A stretch of 64,000 nucleotides of DNA, from positions 5,875,501-5,939,500 of the forward strand of contig NZ_JALJWP010000001.1 in assembly GCF_024169245.1 (NCBI RefSeq). The letters run 5' to 3'. Of the stretch, positions 19,187 through 27,317 are shown one piece after another. Under the pieces are notes generated by a model. It ran no database searches. It had not been told where the DNA came from and worked only from the letters and a program-made list of their open reading frames with translations. The position numbers were made by a program, and so were the translations under genes. Position 1 is the first letter of the stretch, and each line of letters begins with the position of its first letter. This stretch comes from Pseudomonas koreensis. GTDB lineage: Bacteria > Pseudomonadota > Gammaproteobacteria > Pseudomonadales > Pseudomonadaceae.

Positions 19187-20638
19187 ATGTCCGTCCGTCG
19201 TACCAAAATCGTCGCTACCCTTGGCCCGGCCAGTAACTCGCCGGAAGTTCTCGAACAGCTGATTCTGGCTGGTCTGGACGTTGCCCGTCTGAACTTCTCC
19301 CACGGCACCCCCGACGAGCACAAGGCTCGCGCGAAGCTGGTGCGTGACCTCGCTGCCAAGCACGGCCGCTTCGTCGCCCTGCTCGGCGACCTGCAAGGCC
19401 CGAAAATCCGTATCGCCAAATTCGCCAACAAGAAGATCGAGCTGAAGATCGGTGACAAGTTCACCTTTTCCACCAGCCATCCGTTGACCGAAGGCAACCA
19501 GCAAGTGGTCGGCATCGACTACCCGGATCTGGTCAAGGACTGCGGTGTAGGCGACGAGCTGCTGCTCGACGACGGCCGCGTGGTGATGCGCGTCGAAACC
19601 GCCACCGCCACCGAGCTGCATTGCGTCGTGACCATCGGCGGCCCGCTGTCCGACCACAAAGGCATCAACCGTCGCGGTGGCGGCCTGACTGCGCCGGCCC
19701 TGACTGAAAAAGACAAGGCCGACATCAAGCTCGCCGCCGAAATGGAAGTCGACTATCTCGCGGTGTCCTTCCCGCGCGATGCCGCCGACATGGAATACGC
19801 CCGTCAACTGCGCGACGAGGCCGGCGGTACTGCCTGGCTGGTGGCGAAGATCGAACGCGCCGAAGCCGTGGCCGACGACGAAACCCTCGACGGCCTGATC
19901 AAGGCATCCGACGCAGTAATGGTTGCCCGTGGCGACCTCGGTGTGGAAATCGGCGACGCTGAACTGGTGGGCATCCAGAAGAAAATCATTCTGCACGCAC
20001 GTCGCCACAACAAGGCCGTGATCGTCGCAACGCAGATGATGGAGTCGATGATCCAGAATCCGATGCCGACCCGCGCCGAAGTTTCCGACGTGGCCAACGC
20101 CGTGCTCGACTATACCGACGCCGTAATGCTTTCGGCTGAATCCGCCGCGGGCCTGTACCCGCTGGAAGCCGTGCAGGCCATGGCGCGCATCTGCGTCGGC
20201 GCCGAGAAGCACCCGACCGGCAAGACCTCCAGCCACCGCATCGGCAAGGAATTCAGCCGTTGCGACGAGAGCATCGCGCTGGCGACCATGTACACCGCCA
20301 ACCACTTCCCGGGCGTCAAGGCGATCATTGCGTTGACTGAAAGCGGCTTCACCCCGCTGATCATGTCGCGCATCCGCTCCTCGGTGCCGATCTACGCGTT
20401 CACCCCGCACCGCGAAGCCCAGGCCCGCGCAGCCATGTTCCGTGGCGTCTACACTATTCCGTTCGACCCGGCCTCGCTGGAACCGCACGAAGTCAGCCAG
20501 AAGGCCATCGACGAACTGACCAAGCGCGGCGTCGTGGAAAAAGGCGACTGGGTCATCCTGACCAAGGGCGACAGCTACCACACCACCGGCGGCACCAACG
20601 GCATGAAGATTCTGCACGTGGGTGATCCGCAGGTCTGA
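19187..20638 (+). CDS. pykA: pyruvate kinase
   Basis: A 483-residue glycolytic enzyme that converts phosphoenolpyruvate and ADP to pyruvate and ATP. The N-terminus MSVRRTKIVATLGPAS, the signature KIERAEAV, the metal and substrate region VARGDLGVEIG and the ATQMMESMIQNPMPTRAE segment are all present. The length and sequence fit the PykA (type II) enzyme of Pseudomonas. It stands alone, has a strong terminator and is followed by a second unit carrying a lux-box-like site. A 676-codon antisense frame over this gene is a coding shadow. Confidence 0.97.
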   Translation: MSVRRTKIVATLGPASNSPEVLEQLILAGLDVARLNFSHGTPDEHKARAKLVRDLAAKHGRFVALLGDLQGPKIRIAKFANKKIELKIGDKFTFSTSHPLTEGNQQVVGIDYPDLVKDCGVGDELLLDDGRVVMRVETATATELHCVVTIGGPLSDHKGINRRGGGLTAPALTEKDKADIKLAAEMEVDYLAVSFPRDAADMEYARQLRDEAGGTAWLVAKIERAEAVADDETLDGLIKASDAVMVARGDLGVEIGDAELVGIQKKIILHARRHNKAVIVATQMMESMIQNPMPTRAEVSDVANAVLDYTDAVMLSAESAAGLYPLEAVQAMARICVGAEKHPTGKTSSHRIGKEFSRCDESIALATMYTANHFPGVKAIIALTESGFTPLIMSRIRSSVPIYAFTPHREAQARAAMFRGVYTIPFDPASLEPHEVSQKAIDELTKRGVVEKGDWVILTKGDSYHTTGGTNGMKILHVGDPQV

Positions 20639-20657
20639 GTGACGCGCTGAAAAACCA

Positions 20658-20689
20658 AAGCCCCGGCATGTGAATGCCGGGGCTTTTTT
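20658..20689 (+). terminator. rho-independent terminator of pykA
   Basis: A perfect stem (AAAGCCCCGGCAT and its complement) with a GTGA loop is followed by a run of T residues, 19 bp after the pykA stop. The whole gap to the next gene (20639-20977) contains this terminator, the lux-box site C and a leader of about 160 nt with no other convincing gene. Confidence 0.93.
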
Positions 20690-20761
20690 CGTTTTCCGAA
20701 GTTTAGACGATTGCAACCTTCGGTAAATCCTACAGGGGATTAACTCATCCTTGTATTTGTC

Positions 20762-20808
20762 AACTGTCAGGTTTGACAGTTGACGGGACGTTGCACCCGG
20801 CCTCCAAT
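20762..20808 (+). promoter_or_regulatory. lux-box-like operator and promoter of the delta-60 repeat gene (site C)
   Basis: AACTGTCAGGTTTGACAGTT (20762-20781) has core CTGTCA-GGTT-TGACAG. The dyad extends to 11 bp per arm (20759-20769 and 20774-20784). A -10-like TCCAAT (4 of 6) starts 21 nt downstream at 20803. The inferred transcript start near 20815 leaves a leader of about 160 nt before the gene. Confidence 0.55.
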
Positions 20809-20977
20809 GAATCCTTGCGCGATGGGCATCACCGTTGGATTTTCGAATTATCGGAAAGATGCAGCCATTCAAACGATGGAGAAATCGTGACCGCTGCAAG
20901 CATCGCTCAAGGGTGTGACGTGGATATCGCGGTCGCACGGTTTATCGATGCGAAGAATGTCAGCGAGGTGATCAATC

Positions 20978-22261
20978 ATGAACGTAAAAAACCTTGGAAA
21001 ACCGGATCCGCAATTCGGGCTTAATGGGCGGGTATACATGAATCAGTTAGGTCTCCCGTTTCGCAGAATCACCAGCCGCGCCCTGGACACAGATGCGGAA
21101 GGAGCTATCTGTGTTTCCGGCACTGTCGAGGATGACTTAAATGCAATCGCTTATTTCTGTATCAAACTCACGGGGGCAGGCCTACTTGATAAAAAATTCG
21201 GCAACGCGGGCTATATCAGCGGCCAGTTCGATAGGGATATGAAAGATTCACTCGTGAACGAAGCCAAGTTGCTCAGTGACAAAAAAATCCTGCTTATCGG
21301 CTCTTATAAATATCGCGACATCACGGATGTCGGTATCGCGCTCCTCCGCTTGTTGCCGAGTGGAGAACCGGATCGTGACTTCGGCATCGGTGGCAAGGTC
21401 ATTCTCAAGCCGGGTGCGTTCATTCTCAACGCCACTGCGAAACCTGCGGGCCCTATCAGGCTCAGGCAAATCGACGCGGTATCCACGGTGATTGCGTCAG
21501 ACGGTAAGATATTGATCGTCGCTCGGCTTCAATTGGAGCTTATACCGGTGTCGCTGCTGATCAGACTGGAGCCCAACGGAAGCCTCGATATCAGCTTCAA
21601 TAATAAAGGATACGTCGAAATCGCCCACCCTGACTTTGTTGAACAAACAGTCCTGAATACTGTGCTGCCAACGTCTGACGGAAAATATGCACTCGCGGGA
21701 TCGGTCGGACCTTTACACGACAGTCAGACATTTTTTGCTCAGTTACTCGACACGGGAGAGCTGGATACGGGTTTTGGAGAAAATGGTTATCTGAAGATCA
21801 ATCCCGGCCCGTTTGAAGACTCCACCAGCTTTTCCCTCATTCAGCAGCCGAACAAACGTCTTTTAGCAGTGGGTCATGTGTCCGGACCTGCACACAAGGG
21901 ACTGTTAATCAGCAGAGAAGTCGATGGCAGAGAAAATATTCAGTTCAATGGGGGTAACCCCGTAGTGGAACAGATGGGCAACCTCGATACCATTTGGGCA
22001 AATGCCTTCATAAACCGCGACGGCAGCATTCTGACGTTCGGGGCTATGTTGGGTAGCCGCGTATCCACCGTCATGGCACGTTTCACTCATGCAGGCAAAC
22101 TCGATTTGACCTATGGGAACGGTACCGGGTGGTTCTCGTTTGACTACATCAAACAAATCAGACATCCCGGTATATTCATGGCGGATAAAGTGACCTTTTT
22201 AGCGATGACCATGGCGGCAGAGGACGAACATCATTGCGTGATTCGAGCCCTGACAGATTGA
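20978..22261 (+). CDS. delta-60 repeat (beta-propeller-like) protein
   Basis: A 427-residue protein built from about seven delta-60 repeats of roughly 60 residues. Each carries a variant of L-D-x-x-F-G-x-x-G: DPQFGLNG, DKKFGNAG, DRDFGIGG, DISFNNKG, DTGFGENG, NIQFNGGN and DLTYGNGTG. Such repeats probably fold as a beta-propeller. No signal peptide or enzyme motif is seen. The start at 20978 has GAGG 9 nt upstream. The gene sits between pykA and the enoyl-CoA hydratase gene, and looks less GC-rich than its neighbours, which suggests acquisition. It shares its lux-box-like upstream site with the Tc toxin genes, so a role with the toxin is possible but unproven. Confidence 0.85.
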   Translation: MNVKNLGKPDPQFGLNGRVYMNQLGLPFRRITSRALDTDAEGAICVSGTVEDDLNAIAYFCIKLTGAGLLDKKFGNAGYISGQFDRDMKDSLVNEAKLLSDKKILLIGSYKYRDITDVGIALLRLLPSGEPDRDFGIGGKVILKPGAFILNATAKPAGPIRLRQIDAVSTVIASDGKILIVARLQLELIPVSLLIRLEPNGSLDISFNNKGYVEIAHPDFVEQTVLNTVLPTSDGKYALAGSVGPLHDSQTFFAQLLDTGELDTGFGENGYLKINPGPFEDSTSFSLIQQPNKRLLAVGHVSGPAHKGLLISREVDGRENIQFNGGNPVVEQMGNLDTIWANAFINRDGSILTFGAMLGSRVSTVMARFTHAGKLDLTYGNGTGWFSFDYIKQIRHPGIFMADKVTFLAMTMAAEDEHHCVIRALTD

Positions 22262-22383
22262 GGTCTGTTATTTATCCCGGTCCGTTCGGACCTTGATCGG
22301 TTAAAGCGGTTCGAAATCTCCGACAGATCACAAAAAATGTGGAAGCTGGCTTACCAGCGGTGGAGCGAGTGCGACAGCCAGAA

Positions 22384-23133
22384 TCAATGCCGTTTGATAA
22401 ACCCGGTCAATGCCGCCAACGCTTCCGGCGAGCGCAGTCTTTGGGTGAACAATGCGCCCTCCTCCTCGATCACCTTGCGGATCAACTCGCGATCCGGCGC
22501 TCGCATCAGTTGTTTGCTGATGCGCACGGCTTCGGCCGGTAACTCATCAAAACGCAACGCCACTTCCCGCGCCTTGCTCAGCGCCGCATCACCGCTGCCC
22601 AGCGCCTCGGTAGCAATCCCCCACGCTGCCGCTTGCTCACCGCTAAAGCCTTCGCCAAGCAACAGCAACTCCGCCGCTTTCGCCTGTCCAAGCAAACGCG
22701 GCAGGATCAGGCTGGAGCCGAATTCAGGACACAGTCCCAGGTTGACGAACGGCATGCGCAGCCGGGCGTCGCGGCTGACGTAAACCAAATCGCAGTGCAA
22801 CAACATTGTCGTGCCAATTCCCACTGCTGCGCCGGCCACAGCGGCAATCACCGGTTTGCGGCATTCGAGCAGATTGAGCATGAAATGAAACACCGGGCTG
22901 TCGAGGTCGCTCGGCGGTTGCTGGATGAAGTCGGCGATGTCATTGCCGGCCGTGAAGCACTCCGCGCCGCCGGTGATCAGCACGGCGTTGATCTCAGGGT
23001 CGCAGTCGGCCTGCTTCAACGCTTCGGCCAGTCGGCTGTACATCGCTCGGGTCAGGGCGTTTTTCTTTTCCGGGCGGTTGAGGCGCAGGGTCAGCAAACC
23101 GCGCTCGCGTTCCAGCAGGATGGCTTCGGTCAT
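22384..23133 (-). CDS. enoyl-CoA hydratase/isomerase family protein
   Basis: A 249-residue crotonase-fold enzyme. The CoA/oxyanion-hole segments are visible (ECFTAGNDIADF near residue 60 and AAVGIGTTMLLHCDLVY near 105). A glutamate in LGLCPEFGSS sits where one of the two catalytic glutamates is expected. It probably hydrates or isomerises a 2-enoyl-CoA in fatty-acid or aromatic acyl-CoA breakdown; the substrate cannot be told from sequence. It is followed on the same strand order by a ferredoxin reductase and a diguanylate cyclase, a set I recall next to pykA in P. aeruginosa (PA4330-PA4332). Confidence 0.9.
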   Translation of the reverse strand: MTEAILLERERGLLTLRLNRPEKKNALTRAMYSRLAEALKQADCDPEINAVLITGGAECFTAGNDIADFIQQPPSDLDSPVFHFMLNLLECRKPVIAAVAGAAVGIGTTMLLHCDLVYVSRDARLRMPFVNLGLCPEFGSSLILPRLLGQAKAAELLLLGEGFSGEQAAAWGIATEALGSGDAALSKAREVALRFDELPAEAVRISKQLMRAPDRELIRKVIEEEGALFTQRLRSPEALAALTGFIKRH

Positions 23134-23161
23134 GGCGTATCTCGCGACGAAAGGTCAGCAC

Positions 23162-24097
23162 TCAAGCACGGGACAGAAATACATCGGCCAGCAGTTGATT
23201 GCGCGGCAATCCGGCCAGGTACAGACGCTTGGCGAAGGCATCGACACTGGCCGTCGAGCCGCAGACTAAGGCCAGGGTCTGTCGGGAAACAAGGCGCAGT
23301 TGCGCCAAAGCGGCGGCTGACTCGGCCGCTGTCCACAGCTCGACGCCAAGGTTTTCCCGCTGCGCGGCCAGCGCGGCGAGGGGTTTGGCCAGATAATGGT
23401 CGCGAGCGTCATGGGCCACGTGAATGACACGAATGGCGCCCTGGTGATTGTGGCGCAAGGCCTCGCGCAGCACGCCGAACAACGGCCCCAGACCCGTGCC
23501 GGCGGCCAGCAGCCACAGCGGTCGGGTGTGCCAGTCCGGGTCGTAATGCAGCGCGCCGCCGCGCAGTTCGCCGAGGCGAATCGAGTCGCCGATCTGCAGC
23601 TTGCGTGCAGCATCAACGAATTCGCCGGGCTGGCGGCAATCGAGGTGAAACTCCAGGAATCGGTCCTCTTGCGGCAGGCTCGCCAGCGAATACGGCCGCG
23701 CAATCTGCCCGATCCACAGCACCAGATGTTGTCCGGCGCTGTAGCGCAGAGGACGTTGCGGTGTCAGGCGTAAACGCAGGATGCTGTCGCTGAGCCAGTC
23801 CAGCGCTTCGACCACCGCCGGGCGACCGTCGGTAATCGGGTCGAAGGTGTGCACCTGCAAGTCTTCGCTCACCTGGCACTGACAAGCCAGGCGCCAGCCC
23901 TGCTGGCGCTGTTCGGCGCTCAAGGCGTCCGGGCGATTATCGGCGGGCAGCCCCTGCACGCATTGCACCAGACAGGCATGGCAACTGCCGGCGCGACAAC
24001 TGTAGGGCACGGCGACGCCGTTCTGGTTCAGGGCATCGAGCAGGTTGCTGCCCGCCTCCACTGTCCAGTGTCGTTCACCGACGCGCAGTTCAGGCAT
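23162..24097 (-). CDS. 2Fe-2S ferredoxin / FAD-NAD(P)H reductase
   Basis: A 311-residue fusion of a plant-type ferredoxin domain and an FNR-like reductase. The 2Fe-2S ligands are in SCRAGSCHACLVQC (C-x4-C-x2-C) with the fourth cysteine near LACQC. The flavin motif is ARPYSLAS near residue 140, and the NAD(P) glycine motif is LLAAGTGLGPLFG near 205. It transfers electrons from NAD(P)H to an unknown partner. The start at 24097 (MPELRV) is chosen because GGGAG lies 7-8 nt upstream; upstream ATGs lie too close to that site or deep inside the neighbour. It overlaps the diguanylate cyclase stop by 8 bp, so the two are co-expressed. Confidence 0.88.
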   Translation of the reverse strand: MPELRVGERHWTVEAGSNLLDALNQNGVAVPYSCRAGSCHACLVQCVQGLPADNRPDALSAEQRQQGWRLACQCQVSEDLQVHTFDPITDGRPAVVEALDWLSDSILRLRLTPQRPLRYSAGQHLVLWIGQIARPYSLASLPQEDRFLEFHLDCRQPGEFVDAARKLQIGDSIRLGELRGGALHYDPDWHTRPLWLLAAGTGLGPLFGVLREALRHNHQGAIRVIHVAHDARDHYLAKPLAALAAQRENLGVELWTAAESAAALAQLRLVSRQTLALVCGSTASVDAFAKRLYLAGLPRNQLLADVFLSRA

Positions 24098-25208
24098 CGA
24101 CATTCTCCCACGCGGCCGCACAACGATTGCGCCCGTCACGCTTGGCCCGGTACAGCGCCTGATCGGCGCGCTGCAAGGCCTCATCCAGATCGTCACCGAC
24201 CGCCAACAGGGTCATGCCGGCCGACAGGCTCAAATTGCGTACTTGCAGGCCCATCAATTCAACCTCGGTGAAGGCAATGCGCAAACGCTCGCAGCAAGCC
24301 GTCAATCGTTCGGCATCGCAGTCGGGCAACAGCACCACGAATTCTTCGCCACCATAGCGCGCCAGCACATCGCCCTCGCGCAGACAGGCCTGCGCCACAC
24401 CGGCGAACGCTTGCAGTACCTGATCGCCGGCGGCGTGACCATGCAGGTCGTTGATGCGTTTGAAATGGTCCAGATCGATCAGCGCCAGCCCGTGCATCAC
24501 GTCGCTGTCCAGCGCGTTCAGCTCGCGCGAGGCAATGCGCAGGAAGTGTCGGCGATTGAACAGCCCGGTCAGTTCGTCGGTGGCGACCAGATCTTCGAGC
24601 TGGCGCATCATCCCGCGCAAGGTGTCCTGATGCGCCTGCAAGGCAAAGCGGCGCTGCCGCTGGCGTTGCCGGGAGACCTGGACAAAGCGCGCGTACAGCA
24701 CCAGCCAAGCCAGCACCATCGCCAGAATGCACACCTGCAATGCCGCGAGCGCAGGCTCGGCAAGGCGCAAGTGGTAACCATCCCACAGGGTAATCGCGGA
24801 AAAACTGAAGAACACCAGCAGCGCGCAACGGATGAATACCCGACGCGTGAGATGGAACAGGCCGAACAGCAGAATCAGCACATAAAACACCAGAAACGCA
24901 CCGCGCGCCTCGTCGACATGGGCGATCAGCCAGGTCTGCCAGCCCAGGCCCATCAACACTTGCGCTTCGGTCAGGCTGGGGTCGGCGAAGCGCTGGTTGC
25001 GACCGCTCCAGAACAGCCCGAACAGCGTCGCCTGACTGATGACCACCAGGGCGCTGCCGATGGCCACGCCACTGAGCGATTGCCGGTAATGCCCGGTGAA
25101 AAACGCCAGCCACAGCAGCAGCAAAGCCAATCCGTAGGTGGCCGCAGCGAGGGCGAAGCGTTTGAGCAAAAGGCGTTGAATGGCGTTATGGGTCAATCGT
25201 TGACTCAC
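24090..25208 (-). CDS. membrane diguanylate cyclase (SadC-like by position)
   Basis: A 372-residue protein with five or six transmembrane helices in the first ~190 residues and a C-terminal GGDEF domain. The active site reads RYGGEEF, and an R-x-x-D product-inhibition site (REGD) stands five residues before it. It should make c-di-GMP from two GTP. The neighbours (fumarase before, ferredoxin reductase after) match the position of sadC in P. aeruginosa as I remember it. This protein is shorter than my memory of SadC (about 487 residues), so the symbol is withheld. The start is a GTG (MSQRLTHN) without a strong ribosome site, so the true start could differ. Confidence 0.88.
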   Translation of the reverse strand: MSQRLTHNAIQRLLLKRFALAAATYGLALLLLWLAFFTGHYRQSLSGVAIGSALVVISQATLFGLFWSGRNQRFADPSLTEAQVLMGLGWQTWLIAHVDEARGAFLVFYVLILLFGLFHLTRRVFIRCALLVFFSFSAITLWDGYHLRLAEPALAALQVCILAMVLAWLVLYARFVQVSRQRQRQRRFALQAHQDTLRGMMRQLEDLVATDELTGLFNRRHFLRIASRELNALDSDVMHGLALIDLDHFKRINDLHGHAAGDQVLQAFAGVAQACLREGDVLARYGGEEFVVLLPDCDAERLTACCERLRIAFTEVELMGLQVRNLSLSAGMTLLAVGDDLDEALQRADQALYRAKRDGRNRCAAAWENVDA

Positions 25209-25343
25209 CGTGCGATAGGAGGCTGACCGAGTGTCCTACTCTACAGACCGGATGCCACTTTAGAGGCCCGGTCGCTAAATGACCACCGATTTTCGGGCTC
25301 GAAATTTGACGTCAAAAGTGTGGCCCGCCCGGCCCGGAAGGGC

Positions 25344-25429
25344 AGCTACAAGCCGCAAGCTTCAAGCGGCAAGCTCAAGCTGTCCGCGTACTGCTTTGAC
25401 TTGCCGCTCGAAGCTTGCAGCTTGCAGCT
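25344..25429. repeat. dyad element, gcaagcttcaagcggcaag type
   Basis: The 388-bp gap between the cyclase gene and fumarase holds an imperfect palindrome. The arm gcaagcttcaagcggcaag (25355-25373) pairs with 25400-25418, with one mismatch in 19. A relative with the shared piece gcgtacttgccgcttg lies at 59517-59591. Short direct copies of agctt/gcaagc surround it. The rest of the gap presumably contains the fumarase promoter; I see no gene there. Confidence 0.65.
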
Positions 25430-25596
25430 GCTGCAATGAATGACTGCTGGCGCGTGTACGCCCAACCGAGCCGCGGTATACTGCCGCGCCTTTTTAGCGT
25501 CGCGCCAGCAGCCCCGGCGTGCCAGAGGATCAGCTGTGAGCTCAAAGCCTCAAGCTGCCCCATAGAATGTTCCCGTCTTCCAGAGGAGCGCGACTC

Positions 25597-27120
25597 ATGA
25601 CCGTGATCAAGCAAGATGACCTGATTCAGAGCGTTGCCGACGCCCTGCAGTTCATTTCCTATTACCACCCCGTGGATTTCATCCAGGCGATGCACGAAGC
25701 CTACCTGCGCGAAGAATCGCCGGCGGCCCGTGATTCGATGGCGCAGATCCTGATCAACTCGCGCATGTGCGCCACCGGCCATCGCCCGATCTGCCAGGAC
25801 ACCGGTATCGTCACCGTGTTCGTCCGTGTCGGCATGGACGTGCGTTGGGATGGCGCCACCATGGGCCTGGACGACATGATCAACGAAGGCGTGCGTCGCG
25901 CCTACAACCTGCCGGAAAACGTCCTGCGTGCCTCGATCCTCGCCGACCCGGCGGGCGCTCGCAAGAACACCAAGGACAACACCCCGGCAGTCATTCACTA
26001 CTCCATCGTTCCGGGCAACACCGTGGAAGTGGACGTGGCGGCCAAGGGCGGCGGTTCCGAAAACAAGTCGAAAATGGCCATGCTCAACCCGTCCGACTCG
26101 ATCGTCGACTGGGTGCTCAAGACTGTTCCGACCATGGGCGCGGGCTGGTGCCCGCCGGGCATGCTCGGCATCGGCATCGGCGGCACCGCTGAAAAAGCCG
26201 CGGTGATGGCCAAGGAAGTGTTGATGGAATCCATCGACATTCACGAGCTCAAGGCCCGTGGCCCGCAAAATCGCATCGAAGAAATGCGTCTGGAGCTGTT
26301 CGAGAAGGTCAACCAGTTGGGCATCGGCGCCCAGGGCCTCGGCGGCCTGACCACCGTGCTCGACGTGAAGATCATGGACTACCCGACCCACGCCGCTTCC
26401 CTGCCGGTATGCATGATCCCCAACTGCGCCGCCACCCGTCACGCGCACTTTGTGCTCGACGGTACAGGTCCAGCCTCGCTGGAAGCGCCACCGCTGGACG
26501 CCTACCCGGAAATCGTCTGGGAAGCCGGCCCGTCGGCCCGTCGGGTAAATCTCGACACCCTGACTCCGGAAGACGTGCAGAGCTGGAAACCGGGCGAAAC
26601 CGTGCTGCTCAACGGCAAGATGCTCACCGGTCGCGACGCCGCGCACAAGCGCATGGTCGAGATGCTCAACAAGGGTGAAACCCTGCCGGTCGACCTCAAG
26701 GGTCGCTTCATCTACTACGTCGGCCCGGTTGATCCGGTCGGTGACGAAGTGGTGGGCCCGGCCGGCCCGACCACCGCAACGCGAATGGACAAGTTCACCC
26801 GTCAGATCCTCGAGCAGACCGGGCTGTTGGGCATGATCGGCAAATCCGAGCGTGGCCCGACGGCAATCGAGGCGATCAAGGACAACAAAGCCGTGTACCT
26901 GATGGCCGTCGGCGGCGCCGCTTACCTGGTTGCGCAAGCGATCAAGAAGTCCAAGGTGCTGGCCTTTGCCGAGCTCGGCATGGAAGCGATCTACGAGTTC
27001 GAGGTCAAGGACATGCCGGTTACCGTTGCCGTGGACAGCAAAGGTGAGTCAGTACACATCACCGGCCCGGCGATCTGGCAACAGAAGATCAGCGAGAGCC
27101 TGGCGGTCGAAGTGCAGTAA
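25597..27120 (+). CDS. class I fumarate hydratase
   Basis: A 507-residue, iron-sulphur class I fumarase that interconverts fumarate and malate in the TCA cycle. Likely 4Fe-4S ligands are the cysteines in CATGHRPICQDTG (N-terminal region) and CMIPNCAATRHAHF (middle). The C-terminal beta domain contains GPAGPTTATRMDKFT. The start at 25597 (MTVIKQDDL) has GAGGAG 7 nt upstream; an ATG at 25567 lacks a site. The gene is monocistronic with its own terminator. It corresponds in position to PA4333 as I recall. Confidence 0.95.
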   Translation: MTVIKQDDLIQSVADALQFISYYHPVDFIQAMHEAYLREESPAARDSMAQILINSRMCATGHRPICQDTGIVTVFVRVGMDVRWDGATMGLDDMINEGVRRAYNLPENVLRASILADPAGARKNTKDNTPAVIHYSIVPGNTVEVDVAAKGGGSENKSKMAMLNPSDSIVDWVLKTVPTMGAGWCPPGMLGIGIGGTAEKAAVMAKEVLMESIDIHELKARGPQNRIEEMRLELFEKVNQLGIGAQGLGGLTTVLDVKIMDYPTHAASLPVCMIPNCAATRHAHFVLDGTGPASLEAPPLDAYPEIVWEAGPSARRVNLDTLTPEDVQSWKPGETVLLNGKMLTGRDAAHKRMVEMLNKGETLPVDLKGRFIYYVGPVDPVGDEVVGPAGPTTATRMDKFTRQILEQTGLLGMIGKSERGPTAIEAIKDNKAVYLMAVGGAAYLVAQAIKKSKVLAFAELGMEAIYEFEVKDMPVTVAVDSKGESVHITGPAIWQQKISESLAVEVQ

Positions 27121-27137
27121 GTTTTTCGCCACATCGA

Positions 27138-27175
27138 AACGGCCGGTGCATCTGCAAAGATGCCCGGCCGTTTTT
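27138..27175 (+). terminator. rho-independent terminator of the fumarase gene
   Basis: A GC-rich hairpin, AACGGCCGG-TGCATC pairing with GATGC-CCGGCCGTT with a short loop, is followed by TTTTT. It starts about 18 bp after the fumarase stop and separates it from the Tc locus. Confidence 0.9.
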
Positions 27176-27233
27176 GTTGGTTAATACCGTTAGCGATAAG
27201 CAAACGCACCATGCACAGAAAATGATCTTGCGC

Positions 27234-27280
27234 ACCTGTCAGATCTGACAGGTCCATCTTCCGAGTATTTTTGTTAGCGT
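27234..27280 (+). promoter_or_regulatory. lux-box-like operator and promoter of the TcB-TccC operon (site D)
   Basis: ACCTGTCAGATCTGACAGGT (27234-27253) is a perfect 20-bp palindrome. It closely resembles known lux/las/rhl boxes, including the CT-N12-AG rule. At the same 21-nt offset as the other sites a weak hexamer TAGCGT begins at 27275; TATTTT at 27266 is a better match but at a different spacing. The box is 64 bp before the TcB start. Confidence 0.65.
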
Positions 27281-27317
27281 CATTCCATGAAAGGCCCTTT
27301 GCGCGAATGGAATCGAC

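Noticed and set aside
20807..20890. 27-codon ATG frame in the leader of the delta-60 gene
   Set aside because: Begins at or before the inferred transcript start and has no ribosome site; not supportable as a leader peptide.
18908..20938. 676-codon open frame antisense to pykA
   Set aside because: It mirrors the codon structure of pykA, which is certain, and the translation is His/Gly/Ala-rich without any domain. High GC makes long antisense frames common here.
20773..21024. 83-codon frame starting inside the site C palindrome
   Set aside because: TTG start within the operator, no ribosome site, and it overlaps the better-supported delta-60 gene.
25375..26937. 520-codon frame antisense to the fumarase gene
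   Set aside because: Coding shadow of a confidently identified class I fumarase; low-complexity translation.
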